Positions 43,043 through 56,913 of a stretch of 64,000 nucleotides of DNA are shown here, in pieces (positions within the stretch are counted from its first letter, which is position 1; every line of letters starts with the position of its first letter). Below the pieces are notes generated by a model, which was not told the DNA's origin, made no database searches, and saw only the letters and a list, made by a program, of their open reading frames with translations. The DNA is from Ephydatia muelleri (lineage: Eukaryota > Porifera > Demospongiae > Spongillida > Spongillidae): NCBI GenBank assembly GCA_013339895.1, contig JABACO010000002.1:17887697-17951696 (forward strand), given 5' to 3'. The translations under genes and the position numbers were made by a program.

Positions 43043-45307
43043 TTACTTCTTTCCTTCCATCTCTTTTACCACCTGAACTATGTTGCTATATCTTAATTTT
43101 CAAATGTCTCAGCCAGAGCTCTGTAAGTGGCCAATGACCCCTTCTGACTTTGCCACATCACATCAACATTTTCTCTCTCCTGTTTTGTTCGTTTGGTTCA
43201 TCATGAAGTATGTCTGTGATGTTTTGTTCAGACTCAAGTTAGGCGTCGTCCCACTGGCTTCCAATCAAAATCCAACAAAGCAATATCCAAGAGGTGGCCT
43301 CTGGTACATTCTTTGAGGAAATGGTGGCAATAGTGGCTTAGGAGTGCAGGAGTTCATGTAAAAAACCCACCACCTGATACTCCTATACCCTAACCATGAC
43401 ACACACATCACTTGATACTCCCTCCTAACAAATCAATCAACCTGATACTCTTGTACTCTAACATACCCCATCATTTGATGAGGGGGAGGGTTACCATTGT
43501 AAAAAAAAATCTGTTTTGGAGCGAATCAAACCATTAGTGAGGAAGGATTTATAAAATCTATATAAATTTCAATCAAAACTGAACGAAGCATTTTCAAGAG
43601 AGAGGCCACTGTGAGGAAATGACTCTTGAACATCTAACATGACTGCCATGTAAAACTGATACCAATATTAAAAAAACATCTGTTTGGGTGAATCAAACCA
43701 TTAGCGAGGGAAGGATTTATATATATGCATCGTTTATATTTTTTCATGCCTCTATATTAACGTAAACACTCATTGCCTTACCAAGATCCTTGCAGCAAGG
43801 AACAGAAGCTGCAGTACCCATGGGTGGTTGATTGGTGTCATTCGTTGTTTCATCTTACAACATATTGTCCAGGATCCAAGCTCTTGTCACCTTGATCGAA
43901 GCATGGTGCCTCCCTCCCCCCCCTACACAGCCACCAGACTACAGTACACAAGCATCTATAATGTCCTCCTCTGCACACTGGTAGCCAAGGTGTTCACACG
44001 CACTCATATCCCTTTGTGAATACTGATCGTATATTGGAGTATAGAGATGGAACACCATGAGGTGTAATACACGTGCAATGCAAAATGAGTGAGGGTATCC
44101 TTTATGGTTATTGTAGCAGGGATTGTGGAGCTGAAAATGCAACTGAATTGCTGTACAGACATTTGGTTTTCCAATCTTTCATGCACACAGTCCACTTTGA
44201 ATGATTGAGCAGATAGGCCACAAGAAAGCAAAAGACTCCATTGGGAAAACTCCTTCCTTCAATCGAATCAGAAGGGGATCACCTGACTGCAGATCCTGAT
44301 TGAATGTCTCCAAGGCAACATCAGGAAGAATGGGCAGGCATCAAATATTCTCCATTACCCACTGCAGCTACTATAGAACGACTGGCGAACAGCTTGAGAC
44401 ATCAGAAGACAGACCACCATCATAGTAGTGTCCCAGGAAATTCATCTAGTAACTTCTGAGTGAGTAAGCATAATCTTTGAACCTTTCCCAGTGGCCACTG
44501 AGGTTTAGTTGGATCAGGCTGTTTCAGTAATTTATAACAGTGTTGCAACCAGCTCAGTAATGATGCTCAGGAGAACTTGAGGGTTACAAAATACCACATC
44601 TGGAAGGACATCTGGGTAATAGAGAACGATATTACACTGCCTAAAGTGGTTCAGAGCTGCAGTGAAAGCTGCATCCTTTAGTTTGTACACACGCTCAGCG
44701 GTTTGCTTGCACTCCAACAAACTGAGTAACTCTCTCTCTTCTTTCTGTGGGCCAGGTCATGCAGTAATACCTCCAATCCAACCAGGCAATGGTCCTTCTC
44801 AGGTGATGGAGACGCTCTGATATCTTTGTACGCAGCACTTTAGCAACATCTTGTCTTCAGTACCAGGAGTTTGGGAGTTGACACCAAATACACCCTCTGC
44901 CATGTCCTTGCCCCACATAAAATGGTATGCACTTTTTATTTAATTGCAGACATTCTTTCACTTTTTCTGTTCTTCTCTTCTCTGGATCATGCATTCACCA
45001 CACTTACCTTCAAGGTCCTTATGAGTGCCTATTACACAACTTGAGGGTACCTGCACTAAACTGAAATGCCTTCAAGAAACGGTCATTACTTCTGATGTAT
45101 AAACTGCTTCGAATGATACTCCAATAATCGTACCATCAGTTCCATAGCATGCATTTTCACGTTTCTGATCAAACTCTTCTGAAAGTTTGAGGACAACAGC
45201 ACCATAGAGAGGTTAGAGACAAAGAATGGAAGGAGATGGGGGAACTGTGGCTGACCCCCACTGTCTATTAAGTGGATCCATATCATTTTTTAAGTGTTCC
45301 TTATTAC
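43043..45307 (-). pseudogene. Death/Roco GTPase gene, second copy, last two exons (version B)
   Basis: Collinear with 12248-10069. The main exon (45307-43782) keeps its AG acceptor and GTAAGG donor and encodes recognisable blocks: IHLIDSGGQPQFPHLLPFF (G3 motif), then NIVLYYPDVLPDVVFCNPQ in the COR-like region. The last exon (43310-43043) encodes a C-terminal Death domain and ends EMEGKK-stop. The main exon is 1526 bp against 1536 in version A, and small indels shift the frame many times. Substitutions are also present (CCCAAG/CCTCAC-type changes), so it is a real paralogue or allele with poor base accuracy on top. The four N-terminal exons would fall in the N gap. Confidence 0.8.
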
Positions 45308-45353
45308 CTATTAAGAACAAAAATATAAGGTCACAGACCATTTGATAAAGGAT

Positions 45354-46353
45354 NNNNNNNNNNNNNNNNNNNNNNNNNNNNNNNNNNNNNNNNNNNNNNN
45401 NNNNNNNNNNNNNNNNNNNNNNNNNNNNNNNNNNNNNNNNNNNNNNNNNNNNNNNNNNNNNNNNNNNNNNNNNNNNNNNNNNNNNNNNNNNNNNNNNNNN
45501 NNNNNNNNNNNNNNNNNNNNNNNNNNNNNNNNNNNNNNNNNNNNNNNNNNNNNNNNNNNNNNNNNNNNNNNNNNNNNNNNNNNNNNNNNNNNNNNNNNNN
45601 NNNNNNNNNNNNNNNNNNNNNNNNNNNNNNNNNNNNNNNNNNNNNNNNNNNNNNNNNNNNNNNNNNNNNNNNNNNNNNNNNNNNNNNNNNNNNNNNNNNN
45701 NNNNNNNNNNNNNNNNNNNNNNNNNNNNNNNNNNNNNNNNNNNNNNNNNNNNNNNNNNNNNNNNNNNNNNNNNNNNNNNNNNNNNNNNNNNNNNNNNNNN
45801 NNNNNNNNNNNNNNNNNNNNNNNNNNNNNNNNNNNNNNNNNNNNNNNNNNNNNNNNNNNNNNNNNNNNNNNNNNNNNNNNNNNNNNNNNNNNNNNNNNNN
45901 NNNNNNNNNNNNNNNNNNNNNNNNNNNNNNNNNNNNNNNNNNNNNNNNNNNNNNNNNNNNNNNNNNNNNNNNNNNNNNNNNNNNNNNNNNNNNNNNNNNN
46001 NNNNNNNNNNNNNNNNNNNNNNNNNNNNNNNNNNNNNNNNNNNNNNNNNNNNNNNNNNNNNNNNNNNNNNNNNNNNNNNNNNNNNNNNNNNNNNNNNNNN
46101 NNNNNNNNNNNNNNNNNNNNNNNNNNNNNNNNNNNNNNNNNNNNNNNNNNNNNNNNNNNNNNNNNNNNNNNNNNNNNNNNNNNNNNNNNNNNNNNNNNNN
46201 NNNNNNNNNNNNNNNNNNNNNNNNNNNNNNNNNNNNNNNNNNNNNNNNNNNNNNNNNNNNNNNNNNNNNNNNNNNNNNNNNNNNNNNNNNNNNNNNNNNN
46301 NNNNNNNNNNNNNNNNNNNNNNNNNNNNNNNNNNNNNNNNNNNNNNNNNNNNN
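45354..46353. other. Assembly gap of exactly 1000 N
   Basis: A round-number run of N marks a scaffold join of unknown size. By comparison with version A/B (12.25 to 24.0 kb), about 11-12 kb should separate the Death/Roco main exon from the ankyrin array. Frames reported across it are meaningless. Confidence 0.99.
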
Positions 46354-49300
46354 GCTGTACTTTGTGACCAGATGTCTCACCACCAGGAGGTGTGGCCATT
46401 GCTGCATCCTTATGAAGGATAGTCCTACCAATAGCACCCCTTGGTGTTGATGTCACAGTGAAACTCATTGATCAACAGCTCTAGCACTCCACGCTACCCC
46501 TAAACCACACATTAAAGGGTGTGTTACCATTCGTGTCTAGCATTGAGATCACAGCTGTACTTTGTGACCAGATGTCCACCAGGGAGGTGTGGCCTTTTAC
46601 ACATGCATTATGAAGGATAGTCCTACCAAAGCACCCTTGGTGTTGATGTCACAGTGAAACTCATTGATCAACAGCTCCAAGCACTCCACGCTACCACCGA
46701 AACCAACACATGTAAAGGTGTGTCACCATTCGTGTCTCTAGCATTGAGATCACAGCTGTACTTTGTGACAGATGTCTCACCAGGGAGGTGTGGCCTTTGT
46801 ACATGCCTTATGAAGGATAGTCCTACCAATAGCACTCCTTGGTGTTGATGTCACAGTGAAACTCATTGATCAACAGCTCCAAGCACTCCACGCTACCCCC
46901 TAAACCAAACATGTAAGGGTGTCTCACCATTCCTGTCCCTAGCATTGAGATCACAGTACTTTGTGACCAGATGTCTCACCAGGGAGGTGTGGCCTTTACA
47001 CATGCATTATGAAGGATAGTCTACCAAAGCACCCTTGGTGTTGATGTCGCAGTGAAACTCATTGATCAACAGCTCCAAGCACTACCCCCTACCCCCTAAA
47101 CCAACACTGTAAAGGGTGTCTCACCATCCTGTCCCTAGCATTGAGATCACAGCTGTACTTTGTGACCAGATGTCGCACCAGGAGGTGTGGCCTTTTACAC
47201 ATGCATTATGAAGGATAGTCCTACCAAAAGCACCCTTGGTGTTGATGTCGCAGTGAAACTCATTGATCAACAGCTCCAAGCACTCCACGCTACCCCTAAA
47301 CCAACACTTGTAAAGGGTGTCTCACCATTCGTGTCCCTAGCATTGAGATCCCAGCTGTACTTTGTGACCAGATGTCTCACCAGGGAGGTGTGGCCATTGC
47401 TTAGCATGCCTTATGAAGGATAGTCCTGACCAATAGCATCCCCTTGGTGTTGATGTCACAGTGAAACTCATTGATCAACAGCTCCAAGCACTCCACGCTA
47501 CCCCCCTAAACCAACACTTGTAAAGGGTGTCTCACCATTCCGTGTCCCTAGCATTGAGATCACAGCTGTACTTTGTGACCAGATGTCGCACCAGGGAGGT
47601 GTGGCCTTGTTTACATGCATTATGAAGGATAGTCATGACCAATAGCATCCTTGGTGTTGATGTCGCAGTCAAACTCATTGATCAACAGCTCCAAGCACTC
47701 CACGCTACCCCCCTAAACCAACACATGTAAAGGGTGTCTCACCATCGTGTCCCTAGCATTGAGATCACAGCTGTACTTTGTGACCAGATGTCGCACCAGG
47801 GAGGTGTGGCCATTGCTGACATGCATTATGAAGGATAGTCTGACCAATAGCATCCTGGTGTTGATGTCAGAGTGAAACTCAAACTCATTGATCAACAGCT
47901 CCAAGCACTCCCAAGGCTACCCCCTAAACAACACATGTAAAGGGTGTCTCACCATTCCTGTCCCTAGCATTGAGGTCACAGCTGTACTTTGTGACCAGAT
48001 GTCTCACCAGGGAGGTGTGGCCATTGCTGCATGCATTATGAAGGATAGTCCTACCAAAAGCACCCTTGGTGTTGATGTCGCAGTGAACTCATTGATCAAC
48101 AGCTCCAAGCCACTCCACGCTACCCCCCTAAACCAACACATGTAAAGGGGTGTGTCACCATCATTGTCCCTAGCATTGAGATCACAGCTGTACTTTGTGA
48201 CCAGATGTCTCACCAGGGAGGTGTGGCCATTGCTTGCATGCATTATGAAGGAATAGTCCTACCAAAAGCACCCTTGGTGTTGAGGTCGCAGTGAAACTCA
48301 TTTGATCAACAGCTCCAAGCACTCCACGGCTACCCCCTATAACCAACACCATGTAAAAGGGTGGTCACCATTCGTGTCCCTAGCATTGAGATCACAGCTG
48401 TACTTTGTGACCAGATGTCTCACCGGGAGGTGTGGGCTTTGTTACACATGCATAATGAAGGATAGTCCTACCAAAGCACCCTTGGTGTTGATGTCGCAGT
48501 GAAACTCATTGATCAACAGCTCCAAGCACTCCACGCTACCTCCCCCTAAACCAACACATGTAAAGGTGTCTCCACCATTCGTGTCCCTAGCATTGAGATC
48601 ACAGCTGTACTTTTGTGACCAGATGTCGCACCAGGGAGGGGTGGCCATTTGTTGCATGCCTTAATGAAGGATAGTCTACCCAATAGCAACCCTTGGTGTT
48701 GATGTCACAGTGAAACTCAGTGATCAACAGCTCCAAGCACTCCATGCTACCCCCTAAACCAACACATGTAAAGGGTGTCTCCCATTCGTGTCCCTAGCAT
48801 TGAGATCACCAGCTGTACTTTGTGACCAGATGTCGCACCAGGGAGGGTGTGGCCATTGCTGCATGCCTTATATGAAGGATAGTTCTGACATAGCACCCTT
48901 GGTGTTGATTCAACAGTGAAAACTCATTGATCAACACTCCAAGCACTCCATGCTACCCCCTAAACCAACACATGTAAAGGTGTGCTCTACCATTCGTGTC
49001 CCTACATTGAGATCACAGTCTGTACTTTGTGACCAGATGTCGCACCAGGGAGGTGTGAGCCATTGCTTGCATGCATTATGAAGGATAGTCTGACCATAGC
49101 ACCCTTGGTGTTGATTGTCACGTGAAACTCATTGATCAACAGCTCCAAGCACTCCATGCTACCCCCACTAAACCAACACATGTACAGGGTGTGGTTACCA
49201 TTCGTGTCTCTACATTGAGATCACAGCTGTACTTTGTGACCAGATGTCGCCCAGGGAGGTGTGGCCTTTGTTACATGCATTATGAAGGGATAGTTCTTAT

Positions 49301-51414
49301 CTACCAATAGCACCCTTGGGTTGATGTCACAGTGAAACTCATTGATCAACAGCTCCAAGCCTCCATGCTACCCCCTAAACCAACACATGTAAAAGGGTGT
49401 CTCACCATTCGTTCCCTAGCATTGAGATCACAGCTGTACTTTGTGACCAGATGTCCACCAGGGAGGTGTGGCCATTGGCATGCATTATGAAGGATAGTCT
49501 ACCAATAGCACCCCTTGGTGTTGATGTCACAGTGAAACTCATTGATCAACAGCTCCAAGCACTCCACGCTACCCCCTAAACCAACACATGTAAAGGGTGT
49601 GTCACCATTCGTGTCCCTAGCATTGAGATCACAGCTGTACTTTGTGACCAGATGTCGCACCAGGGAGGTGTGGCCTTTGTTACATGCTTATGAAGGATAG
49701 TTCTACCAAAGCACCCTTGGTGTTGATGTCGCAGTGAAACTCATTGATCAACAGCTCCAAGCACTCCATGCTACCCCCTAAACCAACACCATGTAAAGGT
49801 GTGTCACCATTCGTGTCCCTAGCATTGAGATCACAGCTGTACTTTGTGACCAGATTCTCACCAGGGAGGTGTGGCCTTTTACACATTATGAAGGATAGTC
49901 TACCAATAGCATCCTTGGTGTTGATGTCGCAGTGAAACTCATTGATCAACAGCTCCAAGCACTCCAAGCTACCCCCTAAACCAACACATGTAAAGGGGTC
50001 TCACCATTCGTGTCCCTAGCATGGAGATCAACAGCTGTACTTTGTGACCAGATGTCCTCACCAGGGAGGTGTGGCCTTTGTTACAGGCATTATGAAGGAT
50101 AGTTCTACCAATAGCACCCTTGGTGTTTGATGTCACAGTGAACTCATTGATCAACAGCTCCAAGCACTCCATGCTACCCCCTAAACCAACACATGTAAAG
50201 GGTGTCTCACCATTCGTGTCCTAGCATGGAGATCACAGCTGTACTTTGTGACCAGATGTCCGCACCAGGGAGGTGTGGCCATTGCTAGCATGCCTTATGA
50301 AGGATAGTCTGACCAATAGCACCCTTGGTGTTGATGTCACAGTGAAACTCATGATCAACAGCTCCAAGCACTCCATGCTAGCCGACCACCCTAAACCAAC
50401 ACATGTAAAGGGTGTGTTACCATTCGTGTCCTCTAGCATTGAGATCACAGCTGTACTTTGTGACCAGATGTCGCACCAGGGAGGTGTGGCCTTTGTTACA
50501 TGCATTATGAAGGATAGTTCTACCAAAAGCACCCTTGGTGTTGATGTCGCAGTGAAACTCAATTGATCAACAGCTCACAGCACTCCATGCTAACCCCCTA
50601 AACCAACACATGTAAAGGGTGTGTCACCATTCGTGTCCCTAGCATTGAGATCACAGCTGTACTTTGTGACCAGATTCTCACAGGGAGGTGTGGCCTTTGT
50701 TACATGCATTAAGGAAGGATAGTCTGACCAATAGCATCCTGGTGTTGATGTCGCAGTGAAACTCATTGATCAACAGCTCCAAGCACTCCAAGCTACCCCC
50801 TAAACCAACACATGTAAAGGGTGTCTCACCATTCGTGTCCCTAGCATTGAGATCACAGCTGTACTTTGTGACCAGATGTCTCACCAGGGAGGTGTGGCCT
50901 TTGTTACAATGCATTATGAAGGATGTCTGACCAATAGCATCCTTGGTGTTGATGTCGCAGTGAAACTCATTGATCACAGCTCCAAGCACTCCAAGCTACC
51001 CCCTAAACCAACACATGTAAAAGGGTGTCTCACCATTCGTGTCCCTAGCATGGAGATCACAGCTGTACTTTGTGACCAGATGTCTCACCAGGGAGGTGTG
51101 GCCTTTTACACATGCATTATGAAGGATAGTCCTACCATAGCACCCTTGGTGTTGATGTCGCAGTGAAAACTCATTGATCAACAGCTCCAAGCACTCCAAG
51201 CTACCACCTAACCAACACATGTAAAGGGTGTCTCACCATTCGTGTCCCTAGCATTGAGATCACAGCTGTACTTTGTGACCAGATGTCTCACCAGGGAGGT
51301 GTGGCCATTGATGCACGCAGTACGAAGTATTTCATTCCGTTGTTCGGTTTTTGTAATACATCGTTGGAAAAGTTTTCCAATCGTATGCATGTTTCTTCTC
51401 CATATCTTTGGTCG
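46354..51414 (-). pseudogene. Ankyrin-repeat array gene, third version (C), truncated by the gap
   Basis: Unit-for-unit collinear with 24001-29042, including the diagnostic CAGCTCTAGCACTCC variant in the first complete unit after the gap. The same ankyrin blocks (HTSLVRHLVTKYSCDLNARD) recur, but the frame is broken every 100-200 bp by single-base indels, at homopolymers and elsewhere. Total length (about 5.06 kb) matches version B almost exactly. Even the start is altered (TGCATGTTTCTTCTCC against TGCATTGTTTCTCC). The pattern is that of an unpolished contig end; the gene itself may be intact or may be the same locus as version B. Confidence 0.82.
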
Positions 51415-51535
51415 ATGTAGTAGGACGATGTTTGATTATAATCTAACAGTGAGCGATGTTTCGCTGACGTGCAGACCACGCCCAATAGCAAGACTTTCAC
51501 AGTCACGCCCCTTGGTTTAGTCGGATACGCAGAGC

Positions 51536-51636
51536 TTGTCTCGTACCCAGACCCTTATTCCCGCAGCTGCGGATGGTGGAAGAGGGTGATGTAATCCATC
51601 CGCAGCTGCGGGAATAAGGGTCTGGGTACGAGACAA
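51536..51636. repeat. MITE-like hairpin, version C
   Basis: The same perfect 41-bp arms as at 29176-29275 (51536-51576 and 51596-51636), with a loop one base longer. Confidence 0.88.
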
Positions 51637-51949
51637 TACTCTTGCGTATCGGCTGTAAAGAAAGGCTGACGAGTGTTGAAGTAATAGATTAAGACCACAA
51701 AGTGCGCTGACTGTGTCTAATATGCCTAAGAAGGTGCTCGATCATCACAGGGGCGAGCATTCAGATCCAGTGTGATTGATCTGGCTGTTTGCAGAAGCCA
51801 AGGTTCCCTCAGTATCTGTTGTGTATTGGTGTATTTGACACTGTAGCTTAAAATTATCTCTGTTTATACATGGTCATTATTGATGAGCTTTACAATATAC
51901 AGTACATGTATAAAATACACATCAAACACAGACAGGTACGGTTCTACAC

Positions 51950-52470
51950 CTCTTCGGAAAATGGCTCTGGCATTTGCTCTAATCAAGCAAATGCTTAAGT
52001 TGGAGAACAGATAGAAAGAAGGCCTGTAACTTTGGCAGGGACTTGTGGATTGCAAGCCGAGCAGCAACTTGTGCAAAAAACAATGAAGCCTCTTACACCC
52101 CAAGCCCCATAGGAATCAACTGCTAGAGGGGTTGAGATCCACCCTAGAGCTGAACACTTTTCATCGTTGGCCTGGTGTTTCCTGCTCTCCGTGCCTCAAG
52201 GACTGCACCAAACGTTGCTCCGCTCCGCTTCAGCTAAAGTTGAAGGGTTTAGCGGTGAGACAACGGAGATGTCCAGGGCCACGGGCCTCCCATGGTTCCA
52301 ATTCTGCAACAGAATATCGGCAGGCAGGTCGTGACTAGCCCAGCGCCAACTTCAACTTGGACAGAAGCATGGCCACATCCAATGGCCAGTTCTTCTTGCC
52401 TCCTGAGGTGGCCCAGTCCTTCCTTCCCTCACTTCTCGTGAGCCATCTTCCCGGCCAGAGGCCAGAGTCA
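51950..52470 (-). mobile_element. Non-LTR retrotransposon 3' remnant (version C)
   Basis: Collinear with 29580-30110, with extra indels such as CGCTC duplicated near 52221 and GCAG duplicated near 52322. Shows LSICLIRANARAIFRR at the 3' end. Confidence 0.72.
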
Positions 52471-52923
52471 CGTGACCACCTCCCGACTGGGGGAGGAGGG
52501 CATGGCTACCTGTGAGGGGAAATCGGGCGCTGCACCTCAGATCCGTGTTTGGGTCCAGAACGGGACAGGGATGGCTGAAGGGGTGAGGACGGAAGATCCC
52601 TCAGGCTCCACACCAAGAGGAAGTCAAAATGGACCACCAGATGTTTATGAGGACAATCCTGCAGGGAGATATGATATAAAACATCACTAGCTAATTTGTG
52701 TATCCTGTAGGGACCCTACCAGAGGCAATGAAGCTTTCTAAAGGGACTTGCATTCCAGACCTGCTGAGCATCCTGTTACAAGAACCGGCATCCTCCAGAA
52801 TACCCGGTTCATCTGTCACAAGCTCTAGCTGTATGGAGTGAGGGAGAGAATATCCTGAATGAACGGGTTGCGTGACTGAGGTCCATGAGGGGTACGCTTT
52901 ATACGGCAAGTGCCAACAAAGCC

Positions 52924-53148
52924 CATGCAAGATAGTCTCCGAAGCTCTCTGGCTAGCCCCATGCAAGATAGTCTCCGAAGCTCTCTGGCTAGCCCATGCA
53001 AGACAGTCTCCGAGCTCTCTGGCTAGCCCCATGCAAGATAGTCTCCGAAGCTCTCTGGCTAGCCCATGCAAGATAGTCTCCGAAGCTCTCTGGCTAGCCC
53101 CATGCAAGATAGTCTCCGAAGCTCTCTGGCTAGCCTCATGCAAGATAG
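52924..53148 (+). repeat. 35/36-bp minisatellite, version C
   Basis: Same array as 30548-30776, with one base missing in one unit (CCGAGCTCTC). Confidence 0.9.
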
Positions 53149-53185
53149 CCCCATCCATGTTTTTACGTCTGCCTCAACCCAACCA

Positions 53186-53424
53186 GTGCTGCATTGAGAG
53201 GCGTGTCTTGACAGCATCCATATTTGGTATATAGTGCTGCATTGAGAGGCGTGTCTTGACAGCATCCATATATGGTATATAGTGCTGCATTGAGAGGCGT
53301 GTCTTGACAGCATCCATATATGGTATATAGTGCTGCATTGAGAGGCGTGTCTTGACAGCATCCATATTTGGTATATAGTGCTGCATTGAGAGGCGTGTCT
53401 TGACAGCATCCATATATGGTAATA
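53186..53424 (+). repeat. 48-bp minisatellite, version C
   Basis: Five units in the same variant order as 30811-31050. Confidence 0.93.
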
Positions 53425-53746
53425 CAGTCCACACCATGCTGCCTCCATGCATGATCTAGCTGACCCTAACGGAATAGCTCATCTTCAAGCAGCGAGACAG
53501 CCGAGACTCACTCTTACCTTTATTCTCCTCGACAAGCTCGCCTCCAATATATGTACAACTCCACATGTTCTATTCATAGCTTGAAGTCCACTCTGAGGAG
53601 AACAATCTCCACGAAGGACAATTTTTCAACACATCACCACACCATCTCCACACATTTTCAACCATCTCCACACATCCCATGGCCCACACCATTTGCACAT
53701 GTCTCCACCCATCTCAACACATTTTCATACATCCACAACATGTACC

Positions 53747-53914
53747 TAAAGGCCGACATACACGGGGCGACTTCCTGCCGACTTGTCGCATGCAACTCGA
53801 ATGAATATGGGTAAAAGTTCCGTAATTGTTCAGTTTAACTGATGGTTTGCGGAATATTCATTTGAGTTGCATGCGACAAATCGGCAGGAAGTCGCCCCGC
53901 GTATGCCGGCCTTA
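53747..53914. mobile_element. MITE-like element, version C
   Basis: Same element and position as 31371-31537, one base longer (TTTAACTG). Confidence 0.8.
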
Positions 53915-54084
53915 ATATATACTTACACATCCAGCTGAATGTACAAGCTACATCCGAGCGAGGATTGATATGCGGATCTTCTCAGCTCGAATGATGAAGC
54001 TGTGCAAGTAGTACATCTCATGTGATACGCTGGTTGTCAATTAAGAAATATAACCATACGTACATTGGTACATGGTTTTGATTT

Positions 54085-54093
54085 TATATAAAT
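54085..54093 (+). promoter_or_regulatory. Candidate TATA box of GBF1 (version C)
   Basis: TATATAAAT at the same distance from the ATG (54206) as in version B. Confidence 0.35.
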
Positions 54094-54205
54094 AGGTGTG
54101 TCCAAGTTGCGGTTCAGCTGATAGTTACCGCATTATCTTAATTAGCGGCAACCTCCTGAAAAATTGGAGGTTTGTATAGACGTCGACCAGGGTCTTAACC
54201 TTGAC

Positions 54206-54731
54206 ATGAATTCGCGGCAAGCCTCAGCTGCTATAGCGATAATTCAAGGGGAAGCGTCCCTTCTCCTCGCCGCCATGCGAAGGGGCAGTCGGTGGGGCGG
54301 TCCTTCCAGAGTGGTAGGTCAATTGCAACCGTAGCTAAGAGGAGTTTAGTGTCCCACTTTTTCTCGGCAGGAGGACCAAGACCCTCTGATACAGCAGCTG
54401 CACCAGCTCCAACAAAGGCTAGCCAGCGTTGCCGGAGTATGGGAACTGAATGGAGAATTCTTGAAACCCTTTTGTGACGTGGTAATTGTCTGACGACACA
54501 AGTGGGCCGGTGACTGAAATGGCCATATCGTCTGTGGAGAAGTTCCTGACCTATGGCATGCTAGGTAACAGAGATGGACGTGTGGGTGGAAGGGAGCATT
54601 CGACGAAGTCACGTATTTTACACACGCGATGTTTGTTGTGACAATGCACAAAAGGACAGCCAATTATTCAGTACGCACGCACGGATGAGTTGATGTGTGT
54701 GTGTGTGTGTGTGTGTTGTACATGTGTGTGT

Positions 54732-54775
<44 letters not shown>

Positions 54776-54776
54776 G

Positions 54777-54826
<50 letters not shown>

Positions 54827-56733
54827 TGCACAGGTATTCTGTGTACATGTAGTGGTCAGTGTTTCATTGCCTCATAAGTAACCACTCCTTCCTTCTCTAT
54901 GCAACTACTAGATCATGATTGAAACCAAACTTAAAGCTTAGTTACCTGAGTGGATAGTCTCAAAGTTCTATCTCTCTACCCTCCCTCCTCCCCATTCCAG
55001 TGCCCCACATCCCTCCTCCCCACTCCAGTGCCCCCACCTCCCTCTTCCCCCACTCCAGTGCTGCACCTCCCTCCTCCCCATTCCAGTGCCCCCCACCTCC
55101 CTCTTCCCCCACTCCAGTGCCCACCTCCCTCCTCCCCATTCCAGTGCCCCACCTCCCTCCTCCCCATTCCAGTGCCCCACCTCTCCACCCTCCCTTCACT
55201 CACGTGCCTTATTTAAAGGTCTTCTCTTTGTTCTTTTTAGACCCCACTCACCCCAACTCAGCAGCCATTATAGAGGCTGTATCGGACGCCATTACTCACG
55301 CCAGGGTTTGTTGGCACCAATCAGACGAGCGACGAGGTTGTGTTGAGGAAGATTGTGGAGGTTAGGGTGTGAAGCAATGCTTGTTTCCATGGCAGCATAC
55401 ATGGCTCCTCCTCCTCCAGGTTCTCCACACTATTTTGGGTGCCCCTGTTGGAAGGTTGCTAAGCAACGAGAGTGTCTGTGAGCTGATGCAGTCATGTTTT
55501 CGAATATGCTTCGAGATGAGGCTGAGTGGTGAGGGGAGGTGGGCGTGGTATTGTTCTAATTGTCTTCTATGTACATGTACCCACACATGCACACACACAC
55601 ACATGCACACACTCACACACACACACACGCACACACATGTACACACACACATGCTACCAGAGCTTTGCGGAGAGCAAACTGCTTAGCATGGTGCAGATGC
55701 TGTTCTCCTGTCTGCACACGCTATCAGAGGAGGCCTGGGGAGGAGCAGATGACGTTTGTTCTGTTGACCAGACTTTGCACTGCGAGGAAGAGACTGGGGA
55801 AGAGAAAAATCATGTGACCACGGAAGGAGATGACGAGAACAAGGGGACAGCCCCTGAAGCTCCTCCCACTGAGGAAGGGGAGGAGGAGACCAAGCAAACT
55901 GGGGAGGAGGAGCTGGATCCTCCTCCCTTGGATGCTCCTCCCACTTCCTCTCTCTCCTGTGTCCCCGAAAAGCATCGAAGTGTTGCTCCGTATGGTCTAC
56001 CCTGTGTGAGAGAGATGCTTAGATTCCTCATCTCAATAATCAACTCCAGGGATAGGTAGATGTGATCCTTATGTCATTATACTTCACCTCCTCCCCTCTC
56101 CTCTACTCCTCCCACTTCCCCTCATCTGTTTGCTTTACCTTTAACATCACCTTCCTCCTCTTCTTCCTCCGCTCTCCTCCCTCTCCCCTCCCTCTCCCCT
56201 CCCCCTCTCCCCTCCCCTCCCTTGCCTCTCTCCTCCCCTCTACCCTTCCCTCTTCCCCTCATCTGTTTGGTTTCCCTTTAACTACTCCTGGGTAGGCACA
56301 ACTCAGAAGCCTTGGTGACGATAGGTCTGAACTTGGTGTGTGCAGCTCTGGAGTGTAGTGGTCCAGTTGTGTGCCAGTACCAGTCTCTCCTGCTCCTTAT
56401 CCAAGATGGCCTCTGCAGAAATCTGTGTACTGTAAGTGAACAGGTTGGAGGGTATCCCTCACTGCACCTGTGTTGCCATGGTGCTCCATGTGTTGCCATG
56501 ATGCCTTTCTTTCCACCAGCTTCTCCAACATGACAGCTTTGCGGTGTTCAGTAGAGCTCTCAAGAACTGCTACATTCTGTTCATCTGTGCCAGACAACAC
56601 CTGAAGCTGCAACTGGAGGTGTGTTGTGTGTATGTGTGTGTGTGTGTGTGTGTGTATGTGTGTATTTACGTGTGTATGTATGTATTTACGTGTGTATGTG
56701 CGTGTGCGTGCGTGTGTGTGTGTTGTGTGTGTA

Positions 56734-56764
<31 letters not shown>

Positions 56765-56880
56765 ACAAATATATATGTTCATTGCTCTACATGTAGATGG
56801 TCTGCAGTTGGAGGTGTGTTTATGTGTTGTATGTGTGTGTATGTTTGATATTACAATGTTTCATGCTTAAATGTGTGTAC

Positions 56881-56913
<33 letters not shown>

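Noticed and set aside
45311..46468. Frames of more than 340 residues crossing the N run
   Set aside because: They consist of unknown residues in an assembly gap.
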